Shown one piece after another: positions 37,286 through 46,311 of a stretch of DNA of 64,000 nucleotides. The stretch is taken from NCBI RefSeq assembly GCF_001592305.1, contig NZ_BCWR01000001.1, positions 248,001 to 312,000 of the forward strand. The letters run 5' to 3'. The position numbers and the translations under genes are program-made. Every line of letters starts with the position of its first letter. Position 1 is the first letter of the stretch. The notes beneath the pieces are model-generated. The model worked only from the letters and a program-made list of their open reading frames with translations. It had not been told where the DNA came from and searched no databases. Source of the stretch: Hydrogenophaga taeniospiralis CCUG 15921. Lineage in GTDB: Bacteria > Pseudomonadota > Gammaproteobacteria > Burkholderiales > Burkholderiaceae_C.

Positions 37286-40029
37286 ATGGGTCCTCCCTGT
37301 GTGGGTTGGTTTTTGTCGTGGGCTTTCAAGCGCTCAAGCCCAAAGCGGTTGTAACGATAGCGCGCGGCGCCTAAAGCGAACTCAAAACCTGCGCCTGCTG
37401 GCAATTCGGCGATGTTTGTGGGTAAGGTGTCAGGGCTGACGCCCTCGGGGACCTGATGGTGACGCAGCGCCAATTGCTTCACGTCCTGCTGAAACGGACC
37501 AGGTTGGGGCGGGTCAAAAATCACCAGACGGTCGGCCGCGCCAAGGCGGGTCGCAATTCTTTGATCACTGTCCGGAAACAGAACCTCGCCAAACGCCTCG
37601 TCGTACGGCAAGGTGTGGAGGTGCCCAACGCCTCTACGAGCACTGGTGTCGCCTTCAATGGCCTGACCCAGCTTCTGCCAATCGGGGCCAAGTTCTTTTT
37701 CGATCACCTGCAGCGCTTCGATGTGCGTGGCGTGCTCAACCAGCAGGCGGTTTTCGGCGGGTATCTGGCGCCTGGGCTGCGCCTGAATCAGGCGCTTGGT
37801 GGCCTCCACCATGCGCAAGTCGGGATAGACACCACCACCATCGTGGAAGCGGCCCAGACCATGGCGAGCACGCTTGAGCAAGGGTGAGAGATCGTGCCCC
37901 GTGGGAGTGAGCACCCAGGCGCGTGGTTGGCGGCAGCCCTCGGGCCGTTCAGCCTCGGGCCGGTTGTGCCTGTGCAAACGGCCCAGGCGTTGCAGCAGCA
38001 CGTCCATGGGGCACAGGTCGGTGATGAGCAAATCGGCATCAATGTCCAGGCTTTGCTCCAGTGTTTGCGTGCCAACAACGACGCGCCCCTTCCTGTCTTG
38101 CCGCGTTTTCCCCAATTGGGCTTCTACCGCTTGATCAAGCAAGGGGCGGTCCTGTCGGCTGTAGCGGCTGTGGTGAACCGCGCTGACACCGTTGACCTTG
38201 AACAACCAGTCACCGCCTTGAGCCAAGGTCAGTTCTTCCAGCGCTTTCAATGTGGTGACGGCAGCAGGCACGGTGTTGCGTACCACCAGCACGCGCGCGC
38301 CTTGTGCCGCAGCCTGCGCGGCGAGCATCGAAATCTGTTTGGGGTCGTCCATGGCATCCAGCGTCTCCCAATGCACTGTTTTGTGTTGTGGGTTGCCTGC
38401 CACGGGGTGCAAGTGAATGCCGGTTGAATCTCGGAAGCTGAGTGCCGGATAGGCGGCTGCGCATGCATCGGCCAGCGAGGGTGGCGCATGCTTCTTTTTG
38501 TTCCCAATGTTGAGATAGCGCGTTCGGGCCACGGCGCCGAGGGTGGCAGAAAGCAATATGGCATGGCCACCTGCTTTGATGTGCGCTTGGAGCAATTTCT
38601 CCAACAGCACGGTCATGTACGCATCGGATGCGTGCACCTCATCAACGACCAGCAAGCTGCGAGCCAACAAGGCGTGGCGCATGTGGGCGTGCTTGACCTT
38701 GAGCGCGCCGAGCAAGGCTTGGTCGATGGTGCCCACCGCGATGGTGGCGGCCAGAAAGCGCTTGGGTGATTCGGCCACCCACCGCTGGTTAGCTTTGTAG
38801 TCATCAGGGACATCGGGCCACTGGACTTTGAAATCCGGCAGGCTGATTTTTTCCTGATCGTCTGCTGCTTCGTATCCTGGCAACGCGCGCACGACCACAG
38901 GGGCATCTATTGGCCATAGCCGCGTCACCAGTGCCAACACACGTTGATAGAGCTGTGTCGCCGCTACGCGCGTGGGCAAGGCGAAGTACAGGCTATCAAC
39001 CTTGCCTGCTTCAAATAGCTTCAGGAAGCGCCACAACGCGGCTTCGGTCTTGCCGCTGCCGGTTTCAGCCTCCAGTACCACGATGTCTCCCAAGGAGAGA
39101 TCGGCTGCGGCCAACTGCATGGGGCGGGCAGCCAGCACACCAAACGCTGCGCTGAAAGTGGGCGATTGACCATTCAGCTCATTTTTCCAAGCAGACACAT
39201 CCAGACCAATGGACCGCACCGCATAAGCTGCACGAGCAACTGCGGACTGGATTCGATCTTCTCCAGGTGCGGTGTATGGGAAAAATGCTTCACGTGTATC
39301 GGAGCCCAGCCAGTCAGCCAGCTGCACCAGCCCAGCAAATAAATGCACGAAGGCGGGTTGGTCAGGCAGTGGTCGCCGGCATTCCCTGAACGCCAGCGGA
39401 TAGCTTTGCGTCAAACGCTCACCCATGCGAGTCAAAGTGGCTGCCGGGTCATACAACACCGTCCCGCTATTGGCCAGCACCGGCTTCCAGATGCTTCCCG
39501 TTTGCTTTTCAGGACATTCACCCAGCGGTCGACCGTGGTGGCTGATGCTCGCCTGTAGCAACTCACTGACAGCCACATCACCCCAGGCCACCATTTCGGC
39601 AATGGGCAACCCGGCTGCGTAGTGTTCGGCGTTCGGTACGCGCCCGGCAATCAGTTCCCAGCCTTCGGGTCCATGTCCAAATGGAGTAGTGGGCCAAAGC
39701 GCTGGCGGTCGTTCGGGTAATTGCCATCGCCGGGACTGAAAACCGGCGTTGGCTTTGCCGACATCGTGCAAAAAGACCAACACTGCCAGTCGTTGCAAAT
39801 CTGATTCGTCGAGGGGTCGGCCGGCCGAAAGTTCCAGAGAACGTCGAATGCCCGCGCATTCAGCCAGTGCCAAGAAGCACGCGGCGACATCAGTCATGTG
39901 ATCCAGCAAAGGATGCTCGCCGGTCAACTGTCCTGATTTGTCTCGCGAAAGCTTTCCCCAAGCCACCAGCTTGGTATTCGCCGCCAACATATGCCCGCTC
40001 GCCTGAGTCTGTGGTGCTGACACGACCAT
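37282..40029 (-). CDS. cas3: CRISPR-associated helicase/nuclease Cas3
   Basis: A 915-residue protein that unwinds and degrades DNA marked by Cascade. The N-terminal HD nuclease shows HPLLDHMTDVAA, LVFLHDVGKAN, SISHHGRP and the downstream Asp in LADWLGSD. The SF2 helicase shows Walker A LEAETGSGKTEAA, the DEVH box LVVDEVHASD, LLSATLG, and motif V/VI as VGTQTLEQSLDIDAD and LQRLGRLHRH. All catalytic motifs are intact. It heads the cas operon; ATG at 40029 follows the WYL regulator stop by 74 bp. Confidence 0.95.
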   Translation of the reverse strand: MVVSAPQTQASGHMLAANTKLVAWGKLSRDKSGQLTGEHPLLDHMTDVAACFLALAECAGIRRSLELSAGRPLDESDLQRLAVLVFLHDVGKANAGFQSRRWQLPERPPALWPTTPFGHGPEGWELIAGRVPNAEHYAAGLPIAEMVAWGDVAVSELLQASISHHGRPLGECPEKQTGSIWKPVLANSGTVLYDPAATLTRMGERLTQSYPLAFRECRRPLPDQPAFVHLFAGLVQLADWLGSDTREAFFPYTAPGEDRIQSAVARAAYAVRSIGLDVSAWKNELNGQSPTFSAAFGVLAARPMQLAAADLSLGDIVVLEAETGSGKTEAALWRFLKLFEAGKVDSLYFALPTRVAATQLYQRVLALVTRLWPIDAPVVVRALPGYEAADDQEKISLPDFKVQWPDVPDDYKANQRWVAESPKRFLAATIAVGTIDQALLGALKVKHAHMRHALLARSLLVVDEVHASDAYMTVLLEKLLQAHIKAGGHAILLSATLGAVARTRYLNIGNKKKHAPPSLADACAAAYPALSFRDSTGIHLHPVAGNPQHKTVHWETLDAMDDPKQISMLAAQAAAQGARVLVVRNTVPAAVTTLKALEELTLAQGGDWLFKVNGVSAVHHSRYSRQDRPLLDQAVEAQLGKTRQDRKGRVVVGTQTLEQSLDIDADLLITDLCPMDVLLQRLGRLHRHNRPEAERPEGCRQPRAWVLTPTGHDLSPLLKRARHGLGRFHDGGGVYPDLRMVEATKRLIQAQPRRQIPAENRLLVEHATHIEALQVIEKELGPDWQKLGQAIEGDTSARRGVGHLHTLPYDEAFGEVLFPDSDQRIATRLGAADRLVIFDPPQPGPFQQDVKQLALRHHQVPEGVSPDTLPTNIAELPAGAGFEFALGAARYRYNRFGLERLKAHDKNQPTQGGPI

Positions 40030-40103
40030 TACCTCTGTGAAGATTTTGAGTGGCCCGAAGCTGGTGGATTCCGTGAAGGAGTGTGAGACCGGGCTGTCTC
40101 AAA

Positions 40104-41099
40104 TCATGAGACCGCACCCCACCGCACCAATCCTTCCCGCATTTTTTCCAAAACCCGCTCCCGCAACCCCGCAGGCTCAAGCACCTCCACCTCGGGCGTG
40201 TGCCGCAAGATGTCCATCACCAGTTCGCGGTCGTCGCTGTAGGGAATCTGCAGCACCCAGTGGCCTTGTGCGTCCCACTCGCCTTTCTGCTGGGGGTGCC
40301 ATTGCTCGGCGGCCACCCAGCGGGCGCGCTCGGGGGTGAACCGCAGGGTGGCCCATTGCACGGCCTTGCCGCTGAAGATGCCGTAGCCGTTGCCCAGGGT
40401 CTGGTCCAGCTCTTTAGGGGAAACGTCTGTTGCGGCCTCGCTCAAGACCACGGGGCGGCGGATGGCGTCCAGGCTGAAACTGCGCAGTTCGTCGCGCTCG
40501 TGGCACCACGCATCGAGCAGCCAGTTGCTGCGGTAGTAGACGAGGCGTTGGGGCGACACGGTGCGCTCGCTGTGCTCGCCGTTGCCCCGCGCCTGGTAGT
40601 GCATGGCGAGGCGGCGGCGCTGGCTGAGCGCCAGCCCTACGGTTTCAAAGCTCTGCGGTGGCACCGGGCGCTGGGCCAGGCCGATGACGCGGATGCGCTC
40701 GCCGAGTTGGCGCTCGGCGGTGCCGTCCAGGCCGGCCTGACGCAGCATCTTTTTCAGCCGCTGTTCCAGGGGCCGCAGGTGCCGCTGCATCAGGTCGCCG
40801 GGCTGAATGTCGCGTAGCAATTGGTCCAGCGTGAGCAGCGCCAGCACTTCAGAGGGCCTAAACCACAAACCCGCCACTTCTTCCGGGGCATCTTCCGCGC
40901 GGTCGGACGCTCGCCATTGGTAGCACTGGGCGTCCCGTTCCCAATGGATCGGGTGGTTCAGCCCATCGCGCAGCCAGGCCAGGTCGCGCATGAGGGTAGC
41001 GCGTGAGGCGCCGGTCTCGGCCTGGAGTTCGGCGAGTGTGATGCGTCGGCGAGCACGCAGCAGCGTTGTGATGTGGTACAGCCGATCCGTCTTGTTCAT
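40104..41099 (-). CDS. WYL-domain transcriptional regulator linked to the cas operon
   Basis: A 331-residue regulator with an N-terminal winged helix-turn-helix (residues 1-60: LYHITTLLRARRRITLAELQ, then GASRATLMRDLAWLRDG). A WYL domain covers about residues 150-230 (RLVYYRSNWLLDAWCHERDE) and a WCX-like C-terminal part is present. WYL proteins bind nucleotides or nucleic-acid ligands and several are known to regulate CRISPR or phage-defence operons. It lies immediately upstream of cas3 on the same strand, so it may control, or be co-expressed with, the cas genes. The 74-base gap before cas3 could hold the operator. Confidence 0.85.
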   Translation of the reverse strand: MNKTDRLYHITTLLRARRRITLAELQAETGASRATLMRDLAWLRDGLNHPIHWERDAQCYQWRASDRAEDAPEEVAGLWFRPSEVLALLTLDQLLRDIQPGDLMQRHLRPLEQRLKKMLRQAGLDGTAERQLGERIRVIGLAQRPVPPQSFETVGLALSQRRRLAMHYQARGNGEHSERTVSPQRLVYYRSNWLLDAWCHERDELRSFSLDAIRRPVVLSEAATDVSPKELDQTLGNGYGIFSGKAVQWATLRFTPERARWVAAEQWHPQQKGEWDAQGHWVLQIPYSDDRELVMDILRHTPEVEVLEPAGLRERVLEKMREGLVRWGAVS

Positions 41100-41174
41100 G
41101 CATCGTCCTCCCTGTGCGGTGGCGGCCTGGTGGCCGCTCTGGTTAGCCCGCGTCGATGTTGTTGTCTGCCTCGC

Positions 41175-44027
41175 TCAGTGCGCCTTGTCCCAGTTCGCCC
41201 CCACCCCCACCTCCGCCAGCAACGGCACCTTGAGTTCGGCCACACCCGCCATCAGGCGCGGGATTTCGGTCTTGAGCCAGTCCACTTCCGCCAAGGGCAC
41301 CTCGAACACCAGTTCGTCGTGCACCTGCATGATCATCTTCGTGCCGCGCTGCTGTTCGTCCAGCGCCTTTTGCACGGCCACCATGGCCAGCTTGATGAGG
41401 TCGGCTGCGGTGCCTTGCATGGGGGCGTTGATGGCCTGGCGCTCCAGCGCAGCCAGCTTGGCGCCCTTGGCGTTGCGGATGTCGGGCAGCACCAGCTTGC
41501 GGCCGAACACGGTTTCGACGTACCCGTTCTGTTTGGCCAGGGCGCGGGTTTCGTCCATGTACTGCTTGACGCCAGCAAAGCGGGCGAAGTAGCGGTCGAT
41601 GTAGGTCTTGGCCGCTGTGTTGTCGATGCCCAGCGACTTGGCCAGGCCGAAGGTGCCCATGCCGTAGATGAGGCCGAAGTTGATGGTCTTGGCGTAGCGG
41701 CGCTGTTCGCTGCTCACCTCTTGCGGTGTGATGCCGAACACCTCGGCGGCGGTGGCGCGGTGCACGTCTTCACCGGCCTGAAAGGCGCGCAGCAAAGCCG
41801 CGTCGCCGCTCAGGTGGGCCATGATGCGCAGCTCGATCTGCGAGTAGTCGGCGCTGGCGATCACGCTGCCGGCCGGCGCCACGAAGGCTTCGCGCACCTT
41901 GCGGCCTTCGGCCGTGCGGATGGGGATGTTCTGCAGGTTGGGGTCGTTGCTTGACAGCCGCCCGGTCACGGCCACGGCCTGGGCGTAGTGGGTGTGCACG
42001 CGGCCGGTACGCGGGTTGGCGAGCTGGGCCAGCTTGTCGGTGTAGGTGCCCTTGAGCTTGGCGAGGCTGCGGTGCTCCAGGATCTTGGCGGGCAGCGGGT
42101 AGTCTTCGGCGAGTTTTTCCAAAACCTCTTCGTCTGTGCTGCGCGCGCCGGTGGCGGTTTTCTTGATGACGGGCAGGCCGAGCTTGTCGAAGAAGATTTC
42201 GCCAAGCTGCTTGGGGCTGCTCAGGTTGAAGGGCTGGCCGGCGATGGCGTAGGCCTCTTGCTCCAGCGCGAAGATGCGCTGGCCCAGCTCGTGGCTCTGT
42301 TTGGAGAGCGTGGGCGCGTCGATCAGCACGCCGTTGCGCTCGATACGGTAGAGCGCTTCGCTGCTGGCAATTTCCAGCTCGTAGATGAACTTGAGCTTGG
42401 CGTCGGCTTCGAGCTGTGGCCACAGCGCGCGGTGCACGTCCAGGGTCTGGTCGCTGTCTTCGCAGGAGTATTCGGCGGCCTTGGCCACGTCCACCTGGGC
42501 AAACGGGATCTGGTGGGCGCCCTTGCCGCAGAGGTCTTCATAGTTGATGCCGCTGCGGCCCAGGTGGCGCTCGGCCAGGCTGGCCAGGCCGTGGGGCTTG
42601 TGCACTTCGAGCACATAGCTCTGCAGCATGGTGTCGTGCACATAGCCCTGCACTTCGATGCCGTGGTTGGCGAACACGTGGCGGTCGTACTTGATGTGCT
42701 GGCCGAGCTTGTGTTTGGCCGGGTTTTCGAGCCAGGGTTTGAGCTTGGCGAGCACTTCGTCGAACGGGAGCTGTTCCGGCGCATCGGGGCCGGCGTGTTT
42801 GAGCGGGATGTAGGCGGCTTCGCCGGGTGTCACGCTGAAGCTGATGCCGACGATCTGGGCCACCATTTCGTCGAGCGAGGTGGTTTCGGTGTCCACGGCC
42901 ACGAGCTCGGCGGCTTCCAACCTAGGGAGCCAGGTGTCGAGGGCTTCCCAGGTGAGGATGGTGTCGTATTGGAGGGTGCTGGTGCGGGTGGGTGCTTCGC
43001 CGGCCTCGGCGGGTTCGGCTTCGCTGAAGAGGTCGTTGGTGGGCGTGCCCCTCACCCCGGCCCGCTCCCCAGAGGGGCGAGGGAGGGAAGACCCTTCGCT
43101 GCCTGGGGCCGAGGGTGAAGATGGGGGCTCGCCGCCCAGCGCCTTGGCCAGGCCCTTGAAGCCGTAGGTGTCGTAGAAGGTCTTGAGCGGTTCCTTCTGG
43201 GGCTGCCCCATGCGGATGGCCTCCAGCGAGGGCATGTCGGGCACCCAGCCGTTGAGGTCGCAGTCGGTTTTGATGGTGAGCAGCTGGCGCCCGGTGGGCA
43301 GCCAGTCGAGCGCCTTGCGCAGCTTCTCGCCCACTGCCCCCTTGATCTGGTCGGCCTGCGCCATCAAGGCGTCCACCGAGCCGTATTCCTGCAGCAGCTT
43401 CACGGCGGTCTTGGGGCCCACACCCTGCACACCGGGCACGTTGTCCACCTGATCGCCCACGAGCATCTGGTAGTCCAGCATCAGGCGGGCGGGCACGCCG
43501 AATTCGCTCTCCACGCCGGCCATGTCGCGCACCTTGCCGCTCATGGTGTCGATGATGGCGATGTGTTCGTTCACCAGTTGTGCCAGGTCTTTGTCGCCGC
43601 TGGAGATGATGACTTCGATGCCCTGGTTGGCCGCCGCCACGGCCAGGGTGCCGATCACGTCATCGGCCTCCACGCCCGGCACGTCGAGCACCGGCCAGCC
43701 CATGAGGCGAACCACCTCGTGGATCGGCGCGATCTGGGCGCGCAGATCGTCGGGCATGGGACTGCGATGGGCCTTGTATTCGGGGTAGATCGCGTCGCGG
43801 AAGGTGGGGCCTTTCGCGTCGAACACGCAGGCCGCATAGGTGCAGGGGTAGTCTTTGAGCAGCTTCTGCACCATGTTGATCATGATGCGGATGGCGCCGG
43901 TCTTGAGCTCCGTGCCGTCAGGCAGGGTGGTGCTCATGGCGTCGCCACCGGCAAAGAAAGCGCGGTAGAGGTAGCTGGAGCCGTCGACCAGCAGCAGGGT
44001 GGGGGTGGGCGTTTTTTCGTCAGACAT
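41175..44027 (-). CDS. polA: DNA polymerase I
   Basis: A 950-residue repair and Okazaki-fragment polymerase. The N-terminal 5' nuclease covers about residues 1-290 (LLLVDGSSYLYRAFF, QMLVGDQVDNVPGVQGVG). A linker of about 50 residues follows, then a 3'-5' exonuclease with intact DTETTSLDEM (about 375-550), and the polymerase domain with ASADYSQIELRIMAHLS (motif A), RRYAKTINFGLIYGMG (motif B) and QVHDELVFEV (motif C). The linker is coded partly by a repeat-like palindrome, noted separately. The cas locus lies downstream on the same strand, but 75 bp separate it from the WYL gene. Confidence 0.96.
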   Translation of the reverse strand: MSDEKTPTPTLLLVDGSSYLYRAFFAGGDAMSTTLPDGTELKTGAIRIMINMVQKLLKDYPCTYAACVFDAKGPTFRDAIYPEYKAHRSPMPDDLRAQIAPIHEVVRLMGWPVLDVPGVEADDVIGTLAVAAANQGIEVIISSGDKDLAQLVNEHIAIIDTMSGKVRDMAGVESEFGVPARLMLDYQMLVGDQVDNVPGVQGVGPKTAVKLLQEYGSVDALMAQADQIKGAVGEKLRKALDWLPTGRQLLTIKTDCDLNGWVPDMPSLEAIRMGQPQKEPLKTFYDTYGFKGLAKALGGEPPSSPSAPGSEGSSLPRPSGERAGVRGTPTNDLFSEAEPAEAGEAPTRTSTLQYDTILTWEALDTWLPRLEAAELVAVDTETTSLDEMVAQIVGISFSVTPGEAAYIPLKHAGPDAPEQLPFDEVLAKLKPWLENPAKHKLGQHIKYDRHVFANHGIEVQGYVHDTMLQSYVLEVHKPHGLASLAERHLGRSGINYEDLCGKGAHQIPFAQVDVAKAAEYSCEDSDQTLDVHRALWPQLEADAKLKFIYELEIASSEALYRIERNGVLIDAPTLSKQSHELGQRIFALEQEAYAIAGQPFNLSSPKQLGEIFFDKLGLPVIKKTATGARSTDEEVLEKLAEDYPLPAKILEHRSLAKLKGTYTDKLAQLANPRTGRVHTHYAQAVAVTGRLSSNDPNLQNIPIRTAEGRKVREAFVAPAGSVIASADYSQIELRIMAHLSGDAALLRAFQAGEDVHRATAAEVFGITPQEVSSEQRRYAKTINFGLIYGMGTFGLAKSLGIDNTAAKTYIDRYFARFAGVKQYMDETRALAKQNGYVETVFGRKLVLPDIRNAKGAKLAALERQAINAPMQGTAADLIKLAMVAVQKALDEQQRGTKMIMQVHDELVFEVPLAEVDWLKTEIPRLMAGVAELKVPLLAEVGVGANWDKAH
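43048..43092. repeat. REP-type palindrome inside polA
   Basis: The plus strand reads CCCCTCACCCCGGCCCGCTC followed by CCCAGAGGGGCGAGGGAGGG, closely resembling a dispersed intergenic palindrome found in many proteobacteria (CCCTCACCC...GGCCCTCTCCC...GGGAGAGGG). It is read in frame as the linker peptide SLPRPSGERAGVRGTP between the 5' nuclease and the proofreading domain of PolA. Confidence 0.6.
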
Positions 44028-44107
44028 GGCGCGATTGTGGGGGAATCCGTGCGTCAGCCAGCGCCACGGGCGGGTGCCGGCGGGGCTTTGCCTGCCTACA
44101 ATGGGGC

Positions 44108-44452
44108 ATGTGCCAACACCCTACCCCCCTCATCCGCCAGTCGCTGCTGGCGCTGGCCGTCCTGGCCTGCCTGCCGGCGATGGCCCAGACGCCACCCCCC
44201 ACCGAGCCAGCCGCCGAGGCCCCGGCGCCGGCTTTCAGTGAGCGCATCGAGCGCATCACCCACGAAGACGACCACGCCCGCATCGACGAGCTGCGCGTGG
44301 GCGGCCAGACCCGCCACATCGCCGTGCAGCCCAAGAACGGCGCGCCCGCCTATGAAATCGTGCCCGCCCAGGGCGCCACGGACCTCGGCGAAGCCGCCGG
44401 CAAGACCACGGGCGCGTCCGGCCGCAGCCGCTGGCGTATCCTGAATTTCTGA
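44108..44452 (+). CDS. DUF2782-family exported protein
   Basis: A 114-residue protein with an N-terminal signal peptide (IRQSLLALAVLACLPAMAQ) and a Pro/Ala-rich stretch. A small conserved core follows (RIERITHEDDHARIDELRVGG, then IAVQPKNGAPAYEIVP), matching the DUF2782 proteins found beside polA or thrB in betaproteobacteria. The function is unknown; a periplasmic location is predicted. It is divergent from polA and ends 17 bp before thrB, so the two are probably co-transcribed. Confidence 0.75.
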   Translation: MCQHPTPLIRQSLLALAVLACLPAMAQTPPPTEPAAEAPAPAFSERIERITHEDDHARIDELRVGGQTRHIAVQPKNGAPAYEIVPAQGATDLGEAAGKTTGASGRSRWRILNF

Positions 44453-44469
44453 TCGCACGCCGCACCTTC

Positions 44470-45480
44470 ATGGCCGTTTACACCGAAGTCGCGTTTGGCG
44501 AAGCCGCCGCCCTGCTGCACCGCCTGAGCCTGGGAGACCTCACCGAGCTGCGTGGCATCCAGGGGGGCATTGAAAACACCAACTATTTCGCCACCACGGT
44601 GCGCGACGGCGTGGCGCACGAACACGTGCTGACCGTGTTCGAGCGCCTGAGTTTCGAGCAGTTGCCGTATTACCTGCACCTCATGAAGTACCTGGCGGGC
44701 CAGGGCATTCCGGTGCCCGAGCCCGCGGCCGACGAGCGCGGCGAGATCCTGCACAGCGTGCAGGGCAAACCCGCCGCCGTGGTGAACAAGCTGCGGGGCC
44801 ACAGCGAGCTCGCGCCCACCGAGGCGCATTGCCGCGCCGTGGGCGACATGCTCGCGCGCATGCACCTGGCTGGGCGTGGCTTCGAGATGAGCCAGCCCAA
44901 CCTGCGCGGCCTGCCCTGGTGGAACGAGACGGTGCCGGTGGTGCTGCCGCACCTGGGCGAGAGCCAGGCCGCGCTGATCCGCACCGAGCTGGCCTACCAG
45001 AACCATGTGGCCGCAGGCTCGGCCTACACGGCCCTGCCGCGCGGCCCGGTGCACGCCGACCTGTTCCGCGACAACGTGATGTTCGACGACGGCGAGCTCA
45101 CCGGCTTCTTCGACTTCTATTTCGCCGGCAACGACAGTTTCCTGTTCGATCTGGCGGTCTGCCTGAACGACTGGTGCATCCTCCACGCGGCCGACGAACG
45201 CGACGGCCAGCACGACGCGGGGCGCGCCCGGGCCATGATCGCGGCCTACCAGGCGGTGCGGCCCCTGAGCATGGCCGAGCGCCAGCTGCTGCCGGCCATG
45301 CTGCGCGCGGGCGCCCTGCGCTTCTGGCTCTCGCGCCTGTGGGACTGGCACCTGCCCCGCGACGCGAGCATGCTGAAACCGCACGACCCGACCCATTTCG
45401 AACGCGTGCTGCGCGAGCGGGTGCGCCACGCCCAGGCCCTGTCGGCCTCGCTGCTCGAAGAGGCCTGCGTGGCCGCCTGA
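44470..45480 (+). CDS. thrB: Homoserine kinase (aminoglycoside-phosphotransferase fold)
   Basis: Phosphorylates homoserine for threonine synthesis. The 336-residue protein belongs to the ThrB2 family with a kinase-like fold rather than GHMP kinases. The nucleotide-binding start is GIQGGIENTNYFATT, the catalytic loop GPVHADLFRDNVMFDDG and the metal-binding segment GFFDFYFAGND. It lies between the DUF2782 gene and the BPSS1780 gene, all on the plus strand with 17-18 bp gaps, an arrangement typical of Burkholderiales. Confidence 0.93.
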   Translation: MAVYTEVAFGEAAALLHRLSLGDLTELRGIQGGIENTNYFATTVRDGVAHEHVLTVFERLSFEQLPYYLHLMKYLAGQGIPVPEPAADERGEILHSVQGKPAAVVNKLRGHSELAPTEAHCRAVGDMLARMHLAGRGFEMSQPNLRGLPWWNETVPVVLPHLGESQAALIRTELAYQNHVAAGSAYTALPRGPVHADLFRDNVMFDDGELTGFFDFYFAGNDSFLFDLAVCLNDWCILHAADERDGQHDAGRARAMIAAYQAVRPLSMAERQLLPAMLRAGALRFWLSRLWDWHLPRDASMLKPHDPTHFERVLRERVRHAQALSASLLEEACVAA

Positions 45481-45498
45481 CCCCACCCCAACCCCTGC

Positions 45499-46311
45499 AT
45501 GAAACTCCACCTCGTCCCCGCCCTCACCGGCATCACATGGGTGAAACTGGGGGTGAAAACCTTCTTTCGCCAGCCCCTGGCCCTGTCGGGCCTGTTTTTC
45601 ATGTTCATGGCGCTGGTGTCGGTGGTTTCGCTGGTGCCGGTGATCGGCTCGGCCATTTCGCTGCTGCTGGTGCCCGCGGCCACGCTGGGGCTGATGACCG
45701 CCAGCCGCGAAGCCTTCCAGGGCCGCTTCCCCATGCCCTCGACGCTGATCGCCGCGTTCCGCGCGGGCCCGGCGCGCAGCCGGCCCATGCTCGTGCTTGG
45801 CGCGATGTACGCCGGCGCGCTGTTGCTGGTGCTGGCCGCGGCGGCCCTGGCGGGTGGCGCGGGCAGTGCCGAGGTGGCGCTCAACGACCCCGAGGTCACG
45901 CCCGAGATGGTGCGTTCGGCCATGCTCAACAGCGGCCTGTGGCTGGCGATGGTGGTTTACGTGCCCGTGCTGATGGCCTTCTGGCATGCGCCGGCGCTGG
46001 TGCACTGGCACGGCGTGAGCCCGGTCAAGAGTCTGTTCTTCAGTGCGGCCGCGTGCTGGGCCAACAAGGGCGCCATGCTGGTCTATGCGCTGAGCTGGGT
46101 GGGTGTGTTCATGGCCATGGGCCTGGTGATCAGCCTGCTGGGCGCCATGCTGGGCGGTACCCAGGCGATGAGCATCATTCTCTACCCCTCGGTGCTGTTC
46201 ATGGCCTCGATGTTCCACGCCTCGATCTATTTCACCTTCCGCGACAGCTTCATCGCGGACGACGACGAAGCCCTGCCCCCACCCACCCCCACCACCGGAG
46301 ACGACGCATGA
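45499..46311 (+). CDS. BPSS1780-family membrane protein
   Basis: A 270-residue inner-membrane protein with about six hydrophobic helices; the sequence MKLHLVPALTGITWVKLGVKTFFRQP is the family start. The function is unknown. It starts 18 bp after thrB and its stop overlaps the start of the FecR-domain gene (ATGA), so these genes form one unit. Confidence 0.8.
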   Translation: MKLHLVPALTGITWVKLGVKTFFRQPLALSGLFFMFMALVSVVSLVPVIGSAISLLLVPAATLGLMTASREAFQGRFPMPSTLIAAFRAGPARSRPMLVLGAMYAGALLLVLAAAALAGGAGSAEVALNDPEVTPEMVRSAMLNSGLWLAMVVYVPVLMAFWHAPALVHWHGVSPVKSLFFSAAACWANKGAMLVYALSWVGVFMAMGLVISLLGAMLGGTQAMSIILYPSVLFMASMFHASIYFTFRDSFIADDDEALPPPTPTTGDDA

